Assembly: GCA_036172665.1 (NCBI GenBank)
Contig: CM069876.1
Span: 50,313,001-50,377,000 of the forward strand
Direction: 5' to 3'
Length of the DNA stretch: 64,000 nucleotides
Origin: Prosopocoilus inquinatus
Lineage: Eukaryota; Arthropoda; Insecta; Coleoptera; Lucanidae
Shown here: piece by piece, positions 54,138-64,000 of the stretch
Layout: each line of letters starts with the position of its first letter
Numbering within the stretch: position 1 is the first letter of the stretch
Program-made: the position numbers and the translations under genes
The notes under the pieces: generated by a model
What the model saw: the letters and a program-made list of their open reading frames with translations, nothing else
Told to the model about the DNA's origin: nothing
Databases searched by the model: none

Positions 54138-54974
54138 GCTTATTCAAAGCTTTGCCTACGCCCCTACAATCCCGGAAGTTTCCGCGTGACATGACGAGAG
54201 AAACGTCCAGGAATAAACACGTTAATATCTTCTGGCGTAAATTCCGCGCAGGGGCGAGTTGTATAATGGGGTGGGGTGGGGGGAGGGGGGAGCGCATAAG
54301 GGTTAATTAACGTTGCGCAAATTAATTTTGAAAATTTAACTTGTAAATAATGCCGGAGAAACTAAATAGTAGTAGAGCAGAAAGCTTTTATGCGCGCACA
54401 GTACAAAGGCGGCGTGGGGCGGCGGGCGGACGGAGGGCGACGGCGGCGGCGGCGGCATACATTACACACTAAAGAGTTCATTTTGCCCGCTGTAATGTGT
54501 TCATTAAATTCATTCATACAGGAGCGAACTTAGGCGAGCATAATAAACACACATTAAGCGCCGCCCGCGGATGTGCGGCGCTTACGTTACGTAGGCTCCG
54601 TTTATCGTGCGGAACGAATTAATGTATAATATGTACGCAGAACGGAAGAGGAAAATCCGACCTGATACATTATTCATCGGAACTGCATTCTCGTGGTAAA
54701 ATTATTTAGCGCGACATATTATTCAAACGTTTACTTCGCGCAGGGTTTCTTTTTTTTTGTGAGATTTTTTTGCGTCGCGCCTGTTCCTTGTTTGAATAAA
54801 GAATCAACGCCGCACGCGACGATGGTCATCATCGACACCTGTACGTCTGTTCATCCCACGCGGAGTTCCGGACGTTACTCCGTGACAGGTGACTGTGACG
54901 AACAGCTGGCACGAAGTAGAAATTTATTTCTTACGCGCGGCGTCAACAACTAATATTCGCTTCTCTTCTGTTCA
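54138..54974. other. Apparently unique non-coding DNA
   Basis: Includes G-rich patches near 54268 and 54415-54455 and the hairpin at 54555. 54470-54700 is balanced in composition and not repeated in the window. No gene is supported. Confidence 0.4.
54555..54584. other. 10-bp-stem G/C-rich hairpin
   Basis: TAAGCGCCGC (54555-54564) pairs perfectly with GCGGCGCTTA (54575-54584) across a 10-base loop. No T run follows, so it is not a Pol III or bacterial-type terminator. Confidence 0.5.
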
Positions 54975-56205
54975 CGTATTTTTTTTTGATTCATGCAGGC
55001 GTTTCGTGCTGTTTAAATTCTGCTGTTTCTCTTAGTTTTCTGGCGTTTCTTGATTTGATTTCACATTTGTTTGTTTTTGTTGTTTTAGCTTCAATAACAA
55101 TGCAATGACTCTATTTTATACAAACTCACCGTCGCCGGTTGTGGACGGGTACGTTTAAACCAAAACAAAAGCTGGAAACTCGACCAACTGAATTCATGGA
55201 CGGTTAAATCATCCGCGCGGTGAATGATTTACCCAGTCCACGATTTTTTTTCTCTAACCGCCGCACGTTTTTTTTTTCTTGATTGATGCAGGCGTTTCGT
55301 GCTGTTTAAATTCTACTGTTTCTCTTAGTTTTCTCGCGCTTCTCGATTGGAGGAGAAGCGTCGATGTTCTTTTGTTTTTGAAGAACTATATAATCTGCTC
55401 TTTTTTGGGGGGCGTTTTGTGCAGTTTATTCTTTCGATTGTGTTGTTCTGTTTTTATTTAATTTTTTAATTCTCTTAGCCTCGGTTGGACGTCCGATGAT
55501 CATCATCCTTTCTTTTCTTTTTTTTTTCTTACTCTTTCTCACATTTGTTTCTTTTTTGGCTTCAATAACAATGCAGTGATTCTATTTTATTCAAAGTCAC
55601 TCTCGCCGGTTACGGACGGGTACGTTTAAATTAAAACAAAAGCCAGAAACTCGACTGACTGAATTCATGGACGGTTAAATCATCCGCGCGATGAATGATT
55701 TACCCAGTCCACGAATTTTTTTTCTCCGCTAGAGAACCGCCTGTTCACCTTTTTTTTTCTTGATTGATACAGGCGTTTCTTGCTGTTTAAATTCTGCTGT
55801 TTCTCTTAGTTTTCACGCGCTTCTCGATTGGAGGAGAAACGTCGATGTTTTTTTGTTTTTGAAAAACTATATAATCTGTTTTTTTTGGGTGTTTTGTGCA
55901 GTTTATTCTTTCGATTGTGTTGTTTTGTTTTCAATTTATTTTTTAATTCTCTTAGACTCGGTTGGATATCCGATGATCATCATCCTTTCTTTTCTTTTTT
56001 TTTCTTACTCTTTCTCACATTTGTTTCTTGTTTTTTTAGCTTCAATAATAATGTAGTGATTCTATTTTATTCAAAGTCACCCTCGCCGGTCACGGACGGG
56101 TACGTTTAAATTAAAACAAAAGCAAGAAACTCGACCGACTGAATTCCTGGACGGTTAAATCGTCCGCGCGGTGAATGATTTACCCAGTCCACGAATTTTT
56201 TTTTC
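54975..56205 (+). repeat. ~480-bp tandem repeat, three units
   Basis: Units start near 54975 (internally shortened), 55262 and 55745. Units 2 and 3 are offset by 481 bp. Each has a T run, GATTGATGCAGGCGTTTC-like sequence, CTGTTTCTCTTAGTTTTC, GTTTAAA...AAAACAAAAG, then ACGGTTAAATC and GAATGATTTACCCAGTCCAC. T-rich frames (up to 98 codons) are repeat translations. Confidence 0.88.
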
Positions 56206-57324
56206 TCCGCCGCGTTTTGATTGAATCACAACGTGGTTTAATAGACGTTTACCAACCAAGTAGTTGAACACAGACATCAAATTTCTAAAATACGTTCCCG
56301 AACGCATTTCTCGTTTTGCAGAAACGATTCGAAATTACATCGAAACATGTTCTCTTGCTCTCGAATAATTAATTAACCGGAAACATCAAAGGCGATCGTG
56401 CCGGAGCAAATAAAGCCGCGTCGGCCTGCGCTTAAACGCTCGTGCACGTCGAGCTGTATCTCAGCCCCACCCCCACCCCCGCCGCCGATCTTCAGGTGTT
56501 ACTAAGAATATTAAATTCCAAGAGTAAAACAGGGCTAATCTGCATAGAGGCGGCGGCGGCGGCGGCGGCGCTGGATTTCAAACGCCTGCTCACTCGAATT
56601 TGCATATTTTAAATTTAATCCGTCCCATAAAGCGATCGCCGTGCCGTCGCCATTGCTCCCGAAGCTTTTTTTTTGTGCAGGTATTAAAAAAGTACCCCCC
56701 CCCTCCCAACCCCACCCCACCGACGAGTTTTCTTTTTTTTTTTGGCGTTTTATATTTGCATTTAAAAATTCGGGGCTTTCCCCTTCTCCGAACGAACTTC
56801 CACGCTCGAAACAAAATAAAATTGTAAGAGTTACTTTGGTTTCCTTTTTCCCTCCCTCATTCCTTCCCCCCCCCCCCGCGCGCTCGCGCACCCACAGGTG
56901 CTCTCGGAAAATTACGAGCGGAAACGAAAGCCCGGTTCACTATTTTTTTTGTTTTCTGTTATGATTAGATTACTTCCGCGGCGATTTATTCATCGGATTA
57001 AAAACTCCCTCACCCCCCTGCCCACCCCCCACCCCACCCACTCGCACGTTCCGAATTCCGAAAAGTGAAGAAGAAAAAAATAAAGTAGGTGGGTATTTCC
57101 GCCCGCCCGCCCGCGCGGACTTCCTCCGGGGAACCTCCCGCCCCCCGCCTCGCCCCGGCCCCCGCCGTCATTGAAAATTATGTGGCCGCGAAAAGTTGCG
57201 AAATTAAATTCCCTGCCGGCCCGGCGGCCCTAATGGACGCGCGAAGCTCTTTCGATGTTTTCCAATCACGCGCGCGCGCGCCCCCTCGGATATTAACGCG
57301 TAATGAACACGCAGCGTCCACCTC
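56206..57324. other. Non-coding DNA with C- and G-rich tracts
   Basis: A CGG/GGC run near 56551-56570, C-rich tracts near 56694-56725, 56866-56880, 57010-57040 and 57100-57160, and a CGCGCG run at 57270. Frames here are proline/arginine rich and not credible. Confidence 0.45.
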
Positions 57325-57835
57325 ATTGTTTTTTGTTTTTCTTTTGTTTTTGCGGGAACCGTGGAACTCGTGATGATGTAATCACACACAAGGCGACCGA
57401 TTTTTTGTTAGATTCTATTTTCTGGGCGGCGTTTTATCAACTAAACCGGCATTAATTAAATCGTCGAGTCGCCGCCGAGGTTGAAGGTGGACTTCGTTGT
57501 TTTTGTTTCCCTTTTTTTTTTTTGTTTTGTGGAAACTGCGGTACATGTGATGATGTAATCATCACACAAGGCGACCGATTTTACGTTTGCTTGAATTCTG
57601 CTTTCGGCAGCGTTTTCTCAATTAAACCGGCATTAATTAAGTCGCCGAGTCGCCGAGGTCGAAGGTGGACTTCATTGCTTTTGTTTTCTTTTTCTTTGTT
57701 TTGCGGAAATTCCGGAACATGTGATGAGGTAATCACGCGCTACTTTCGGCAGCGTTTTCTCTCAACTAAAGCGGCATCAATTAAATCGGCGCGGCGTCGA
57801 GACGATCCGAGTCGCCGAGGTCGAAGGTGGACGGC
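57325..57835 (+). repeat. ~176-bp tandem repeat, three units
   Basis: Units start near 57325, 57498 and 57676. Shared words are GTGATGATGTAATCA (GTGATGAGGTAATCA in unit 3), AAGGCGACCGATTTT, GGCATTAATTAA and GTCGAAGGTGGACTTC. Unit 3 has an internal deletion and an insertion. Confidence 0.85.
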
Positions 57836-58344
57836 CTCTACGCGGACGAGATCCAAACTTGCGCAAGGTGCGAATTATCTAAATTATTATTATCATTTAA
57901 GGGTTGCGCAATGATCTATCGACCAACTTAATACAATCAAATCACAAAACAAAACAAAACAAAAACCTACAGAATGCAATGGGGAATGCACATTACGTAT
58001 CGTTGACATTTCGATCAATCAGTCGTCAACGCCTCCCAAAAGACCACATCCCCCTCCCCTCGCCCTTCCGTTTGCTTTAATTAAGTTCCGTCGCAATTTC
58101 CGCCGCCTGGCAAAGATCAAACTCCAATTAGAAGCTTGCATAAGCAGGCGCATTTTAAGCGACTTGCAATGGTGAGTCGCGCCGGAAACCCGACGGTTCC
58201 GGAACTTTAATTAACCGAGCCCATCTGTTCGACATGCGCTATATATATATTTTTTTTTTTCTTAATCGATTAAAGGGTTGCGACGCGCGGAATCTGAATT
58301 TAAATTAAAGATTTGAGGGTACTTTGTCGCGCGGTCACGTCCGC
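57836..58344. other. Non-coding DNA, nothing recognised
   Basis: An (AAAAC)n run lies near 57948-57966. No gene or repeat family was recognised. Confidence 0.45.
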
Positions 58345-59013
58345 AGAAAATCAACGTTGCACTGAATTGTGCAATCGCTTGGAGATTTTCCATGCGACTG
58401 CTGCATAAGAAAATTCAAGGGGAAAGCCTTTAAGAAAGGCCGCAGCATACGAGAAAGTTTCGCCTTCGAGTGAAGTATCTTTTCCTCAACGTTGCACTTA
58501 ATTATGCAATCGCTTGGGGGTTTTCCATGCAACTGCTGCATAAGAAAATTCAAGGAGGAAAGCCGTTAAGAAAGGCCGCAGCATACGAGAAAGGTCCGTC
58601 ATCGAGTGAAGTATCTTTTCCTCAACGTTGCTCTTAATTATGCAATCGCTTAGGAATTTTCCATGCAACTGCTGCATAAGAAAATTCAAAGGGGGAAGCC
58701 TTTAAAAAAGGCTGCAGCGTACGAGAAAGTTCCGCCTTCGAGTGAAGTATTTTTTCCTCAACGTTGCTCTTAATTATGCAATCGCTTAGGGATTTTCCAT
58801 GCAACTGCTGCATAAGAAAATTCAAGGGGAATAGCCTTTAAAAACGGCTGCAGCATACGAGAAAGGTCCTTCTTCGAGTGAAGTCTTTTTTCCTCAACGT
58901 TGCACTTAATTATGCAATCGCTTAGGGATTTTCCATGCAAGTGCATAAAAAATCAAGGGGAAAGGCCTGCAAAAACGGCTGCAGCATACGAAAAAGTTTC
59001 GTCTTCGAGTGAA
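58345..59013 (+). repeat. 136-bp tandem repeat, five units
   Basis: TCAACGTTGC recurs at 58351, 58486, 58622, 58758 and 58894 (135-136 bp steps). Each unit holds ATTATGCAATCGCTT, TTTTCCATGCAACTGC, TAAGAAAATTCAAGG, GCAGCATACGAGAAAG and TTCGAGTGAAGT. The last unit is shortened. Minus-strand frames of 63-72 codons recur with the unit and are artefacts of it. Confidence 0.93.
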
Positions 59014-59696
59014 GTTCAGAGTTCCTGACCTGTTTGTACGCGTTCTCTTTTTTCTCGTTGAAGTATTTCTTTTGTTATATATTTTTTTAAGTCAGTCATT
59101 TTCCTCTGTTTGCAGTTAAGTTCGCGAATGAAGAAATAGCTCTTCACGTTGTGCTTCTTTTTTGTTTATGAAAATCGGTTAAATCGCAACCAAATTTTCT
59201 CTGTTAATTTAATTTAAATTCCGTGTTTCAAAGAAGAAAGATTTCATCCGGCGGCGTTGGTGAGTTTTTAGAACAAAATTCATTACTGTGCACAAAGGAA
59301 AAACTACTATCTAACCAAGGTTTTCTTTTGTTTTGTACTGATTATTCGATCCTTCCTTCTCTCCGAACCATCTCTTAATTATTGCTATATTTTTTCATTA
59401 TTTTTTTGTAACCTTGATTTTTTATTTGTAGAATTTATTTTGTAATTTTTTTTATTTGTAAATTTTTTTTGTAAATTTTCTTTTATTTGTAAATTTTCTT
59501 TTATTTGTAAATTTTCTTTTATTTGTAAAATTTCATTTTAATATTTCAATCCGTCCTAATTAAAAAAAAAATTGATTGTATTAAAATCAATAAATTTAAA
59601 GAGAAGGATATGTACTGAATTAAAGAAATTAAATAATTTTATTTAATAAAAATTAATTAACGAATTTCTATTAGATTGATACCTTCGAACCCCGAA
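59014..59696. other. A/T-rich DNA with 18-bp repeat
   Basis: 59440-59540 contains TTTTATTTGTAAATTTTC repeated about four times, with shorter variants before it. No other feature. Confidence 0.6.
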
Positions 59697-59768
59697 GTCG
59701 CTTTAGTTTAGTGGTTAGAAAACCCGGCGCGATACCAAAAGACCCGGGTTCAAATCCCGAAGGCGACA
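59697..59768 (+). tRNA. tRNA-Asp-like gene with degenerate anticodon arm
   Basis: Exactly 72 nt. The acceptor stem GTCGCTT/AGGCGAC pairs fully (one G-T), the D arm is GTTT..AAAA around AGTGGTTAG, and the T arm is CCGGG-TTCAAAT-CCCGA with one mismatch. Pol III box A (TAGTTTAGTGG, 59704-59714) and box B (GGTTCAAATCC, 59747-59757) are present, followed by a T7 run. Aligned to tRNA-Asp it needs no gaps, but the anticodon arm CCCGG/CCAAA pairs at only two of five positions and the loop CGCGATA lacks U33. So it is probably a transcribable tRNA pseudogene or tRNA-derived element rather than a working tRNA. Confidence 0.6.
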
Positions 59769-59771
59769 GAA

Positions 59772-59778
59772 TTTTTTT
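59772..59778 (+). terminator. Pol III T-run terminator
   Basis: Seven T residues start four bases after the tRNA-like sequence, the usual position of a Pol III terminator. Confidence 0.6.
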
Positions 59779-60363
59779 GTCCTTCCGTTAGCGTTTTCTT
59801 CCTTGCATTAATTTATAAAATAATAACTTTCCTTTTGATAATAATTGTACTGTAAACGAAATTTCACATTTTTATTAGCTACAAGCAAAAATTTGTCATT
59901 TTATTTTGAATTTTGAATTTTATTTCGAAACAATCAACAGTCAAAGGAAATTTAAATCAATGTTCGGGCAACGCGCGGAAATCGAAGTGGATTCGGGTTT
60001 CCGGTTTTTTTTTCTTTTCTGCGAATAAACCAGAAACGCTACTAACAAAGAAAATCGAGACCCAACTTCGTAGGGATCGTTAAAAGAATTGGGGAGGAAA
60101 GGGGACGAAAAGTGGGCGGTTTTCAACCCCCGTCCACAATTTTTTGCTGGCGAACGAAGTCCATTCCATCCACGGATTTTAATGGAAAGGAAAGGCGAAC
60201 CGAGTGCAGGTGTCGCGACAGCAATTCTCTTTTCCAGGTCAACAGCTGCAAAAGTCCACGAAAGAAGTCAGTCCTGATAAGACTAAATGATTTTCTGTGA
60301 ATTGTTTACCACGACGACGACGAAGAGGACGACGACAACAAGGCCTCAATTGCTTCAGCAAAA
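59779..60363. other. Non-coding DNA, nothing recognised
   Basis: A GAC-rich run lies near 60310-60335. Frames are under 65 codons. Confidence 0.45.
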
Positions 60364-63300
60364 CCTTTTACGACACGCAGTTTTTATGTCGGGGGTGTTC
60401 TAAGAAACCGCAGGCGACGGAATCCGCAGACCTAAGTGCTCGAGTTTCCTACGTTAAAAAATGGATCTGAGGATCTTAATGCGAAGATTTCTAGTCGCTT
60501 TTTACGACACGCAGTTTTTACGTCGGGAGCATATTCGAAGAAGCCGTGGATGGAATGCGTAGACCCAAGAACTTCGATGTCCTACCCCCTAAAAATAGAT
60601 CTGAGATCTTAATTCGGAGATTTCTAGTCGCTTTTTACGACACGCAGTTTCTATGTCAGGAGCATATTCTAAGAAGCCGTGGATGGAATGCGTAGACCCA
60701 AGAACTTCGATGTCCTACCCCTTAAAAATGGATCTGAGATTAATTCGGAGATTTTTAGTCACTTTTTACGACACGCAGTTTCTATGTCGGGAGTATTCAA
60801 AAGAAACCGTAGGCGGCGGAACCCGTAGACCTAAGAGTTTGAGTTTCGTACCCTCCAAAAATGAACCTGAGATCTTAAAGCGGAGGTTTTTAGTAGCTTT
60901 CTATGGCACGCAGCTTTTACGTCGGGAGTAATTTCTAAGAAGCCGTAGACATAAGGGCTTCGACGTCCCACTCCCAAAAAATGGATCTGTGAGATCTCAA
61001 TGCGGCGATTTTAAGTCGCCTTCTACGACACTCAGTTGTTACGTCGGAAGTACGTTCTAAGAAGCGCGCAGGTGGAATCCGCAGACCTAAGAGCTTGTGT
61101 TTTCTGTCCCAAAATGGATGTGAGATCTTAACGCGGAGACTTTTGGTCGTCGCCTTCTACGACACGCAGTCGCTACGTCGGAAGTACGTTCTAAGAAGCG
61201 CGCAGGCGGAATCCGCAGACCTAAGAGCTTGTGTTTTCTGTCCCAAAATGGATGTGAGATCTTAACGCGGAGACTTTTGGTCGTCGCCTTCTACGACACG
61301 CAGTCGTTACGTCGGAAGTACGTTCTAAGAAGCGCCCAGGTGGAATCCGCAGAGTTAAGAGCTTGAGTTTTCTGTCCCAAAAATGAATGTGAGATCTTAA
61401 CGCGGAGACTTTTGGTCGTCGCCTTCTACGACATGCAGTCGTTACGTCGGGAGTACATTCTAAGAAGCGCGCAGGCGGAATCCGTAGACCTAGGAGCTTG
61501 AGTTTTCTGTCCCAAAAATGGATGTGAGATCTTAACGCGGAGACTTTTGGTCGTCGCCTTCTACGACACGCAGTCGTTACGTCGGAAGTACATTCTAAGA
61601 AGCGCGCAGGCGGAATCCGCAGACCTAAGAGCTTGAGTTTTCTGTCCCAAAAATGGATGTGAGATCTTAACGCGGAGACTTTTGGTCGTCGCCTTCTACG
61701 ACACGCAGTCGTTACGTCGGAAGTACGTTCTAAGAAGCGCGCAGGCGGAATCCGTAGACCTAGGAGCTTGAGTTTTCTGTCCCAAAATGGATGTGAGATC
61801 TTAACGCGGACACTTTTGGTCGTCGCCTTCTACGACACGCAGTCGTTACGTCGGAAGTACGTTCTAAGAAGCGCGCAGGCGGAATCCGTAGACCTAGGAG
61901 CTTGAGTTTTCTGTCCCAAAATGGATGTGAGATCTTAACGCGGACACTTTTGGTCGTCGCCTTCTACGACACGCAGTCGTTACGTCGGAAGTACGTTCTA
62001 AGAAGCGCGCAGGCGGAATCCGTAGACCTAGGAGCTTGAGTTTTCTGTCCCAAAATGGATGTGAGATCTTAACGCGGACACTTTTGGTCGTCGCCTTCTA
62101 CGACACGCAGTCGTTACGTCGGAAGTACGTTCTAAGAAGCGCGCAGGCGGAATCCGCAGAGTTAAGAGCTTGAGTTTTCTGTTCCAAAAATGGATGTGAG
62201 ATCTTAACGCGGAGACTTTTGGTCGTCGCCTTCTACGACACGCAGTCGTTACGTCGGAAGTACGTTCTAAGAAGCGCGCAGGCGGAATCCGTAGACCTAG
62301 GAGCTTGAGTTTTCTGTCCCAAAATGGATGTGAGATCTTAACGCGGACACTTTTGGTCGTCGCCTTCTACGACACGCAGTCGTTACGTCGGAAGTACGTT
62401 CTAAGAAGCGCGCAGGCGGAATCCGTAGACCTAGGAGCTTGAGTTTTCTGTCCCAAAATGGATGTGAGATCTTAACGCGGACACTTTTGGTCGTCGCCTT
62501 CTACGACACGCAGTCGTTACGTCGGAAGTACGTTCTAAGAAGCGCGCAGGCGGAATCCGCAGAGTTAAGAGCTTGAGTTTTCTGTTCCAAAAATGGATGT
62601 GAGATCTTAACGCGGAGACTTTTGGTCGTCGCCTTCTACGACACGCAGTCGTTACGTCGGAAGTACGTTCTAAGAAGCGCGCAGGCGGAATCCGTAGACC
62701 TAGGAGCTTGAGTTTTCTGTCCCAAAATGGATGTGAGATCTTAACGCGGACACTTTTGGTCGTCGCCTTCTACGACACGCAGTCGTTACGTCGGAAGTAC
62801 GTTCTAAGAAGCGCGCAGGCGGAATCCGCAGAGTTAAGAGCTTGAGTTTTCTGTCCCAAAATGGATGTGAGATCTTAACGCGGAGACTTTTGGTCGTCGC
62901 CTTCTACGACATGCAGTCGTTACGTCGGAAGTACGTTCTAAGAAGCGCGCAGGCGGAATCCGCAGAGTTAAGAGCTTGAGTTTTCTGTTCCAAAAATGGA
63001 TGTGAGATCTTAACGCGGAGACTTTTGGTCGTCGCCTTCTACGACACGCAGTCGTTACGTCGGAAGTACGTTCTAAGAAGCGCGCAGGCGGAATCCGTAG
63101 ACCTAGGAGCTTGAGTTTTCTGTCCCAAAATGGATGTGAGATCTTAACGCGGACACTTTTGGTCGTCGCCTTCTACGACACGCAGTCGTTACGTCGGAAG
63201 TACGTTCTAAGAAGCGCGCAGGCGGAATCCGTAGACCTAGGAGCTTGAGTTTTCTGTCCCAAAATGGATGTGAGATCTTAACGCGGACACTTTTGGTCGT

Positions 63301-64000
63301 CGCCTTCTACGACATGCAGTCGTTACGTCGGAAGTACGTTCTAAGAAGCGCGCAGGCGGAATCCGCAGAGTTAAGAGCTTGAGTTTTCTGTCCCAAAATG
63401 GATGTGAGATCTTAACGCGGAGACTTTTGGTCGTCGCCTTCTACGACGCGCAGTCGTTACGTCGGAAGTACGTTCTAAGAAGCGCGCAGGCGGAATCCGC
63501 AGAGTTAAGAGCTTGAGTTTTCTGTCCCAAAAATGGATGTGAGATCTTAACGCGGAGACTTTTGGTCGTCGCCTTCTACGACATGCAGTCGTTACGTCGG
63601 AAGTACGTTCTAAGAAGCGCGCAGGCGGAATCCGTAGACCTAAGAGCTTGTGTTTTCTGTCCCAAAATGGATGTGAGATCTTAACGCGGAGACCTTTGGT
63701 CGTCGCCTTCTACGACGCGCAGTCGTTACGTCGGAAGTACGTTCTAAGAAGCGCGCAGGCGGAATCCGCAGAGTTAAGAGCTTGAGTTTTCTGTTCCAAA
63801 AATGGATGTGAGATCTTAACGCGGAGACTTTTGGTCGTCGCCTTCTACGACATGCAGTCGTTACGTCGGAAGTACGTTCTAAGAAGCGCGCAGGCGGAAT
63901 CCGCAGAGTTAAGAGCTTGAGTTTTCTGTTCCAAAAATGGATGTGAGATCTTAACGCGGAGACTTTTGGTCGTCGCCTTCTACGACACGCAGTCGTTACG
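60364..64000 (+). repeat. 134/135-bp satellite array, runs off window
   Basis: About 27 head-to-tail units, each with TACGACACGCAGTCGTTACG, TCGGAAGTACGTTCTAAGAA, GCGCGCAGGCGGAATCC, GAGCTTGAGTTTTCTGT and AAAATGGATGTGAGATCTTA. The first five or six units (to about 61000) differ at many positions; units from about 61180 on are highly uniform. Two variants intermix: CCTAGGAGC...CGGACAC and GAGTTAAGAGC...CGGAGAC. Occasional ACATGCAG or ACGCGCAG substitutions mark subtypes. The array is cut by the window end. Confidence 0.96.

Overview
This 64 kb window looks like non-coding DNA from a eukaryotic nuclear genome, most likely an insect or another arthropod. That assignment is an inference. It rests on the absence of any convincing protein gene, the short A/T-rich microsatellites, terminal-inverted-repeat elements ending in CAGGGTGT, many TTGACAGCTGTCAA palindromes, dispersed AGATGGCGC motifs, and satellite arrays with periods of 48 to about 680 bp. 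No open frame has recognisable domains or homology. The longest ones are products of tandem repeats whose period is a multiple of three, or chance frames in G/C-rich stretches. I report no protein-coding gene.

Layout. 1-6.4 kb: unique DNA, two copies of a 0.6 kb dispersed repeat (R1), a 17-bp-TIR element, and a cluster of 499-bp elements with TIRs of about 115 bp. 6.9-15.8 kb: two long copies (about 2 kb) of dispersed repeat R2 and its deletion derivatives. Between them lie an AGATGGCGC-bearing repeat field and, on the minus strand, a 65-nt sequence that folds as a type I hammerhead ribozyme, with a second, truncated copy 2.4 kb away. 15.8-26 kb: a 66-bp tandem repeat, a cluster of GCGCCATCT motifs, an A/T-rich array carrying six perfect TCAAGGTCA nuclear-receptor-type sites, and a ~360-bp T-rich array with CACGTG boxes. 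26-39.7 kb: small hairpins and MITE ends, a 310/621-bp dimeric satellite, and 48-bp arrays in opposing orientation. 39.7-44.5 kb: a ~280-bp satellite with a 1.3 kb block duplication. 44.5-60.3 kb: apparently unique stretches alternating with 389-, ~200/680-, ~125-, ~480-, ~176- and 136-bp tandem families, then a tRNA-like sequence with intact Pol III boxes but a broken anticodon arm. 60.36 kb to the right edge: a 134-bp satellite that runs out of the window.

There is no pathway or operon to reconstruct. The functional-looking candidates are RNA or regulatory: the hammerhead-like ribozyme with a second family member, the Pol III tRNA-like locus, the inverted 48-bp arrays that could form long hairpin RNA, and the clustered CTCF-like and FTZ-F1/ERR-like motifs. 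Repeat boundaries and unit counts were read by eye and are approximate unless exact positions are given.
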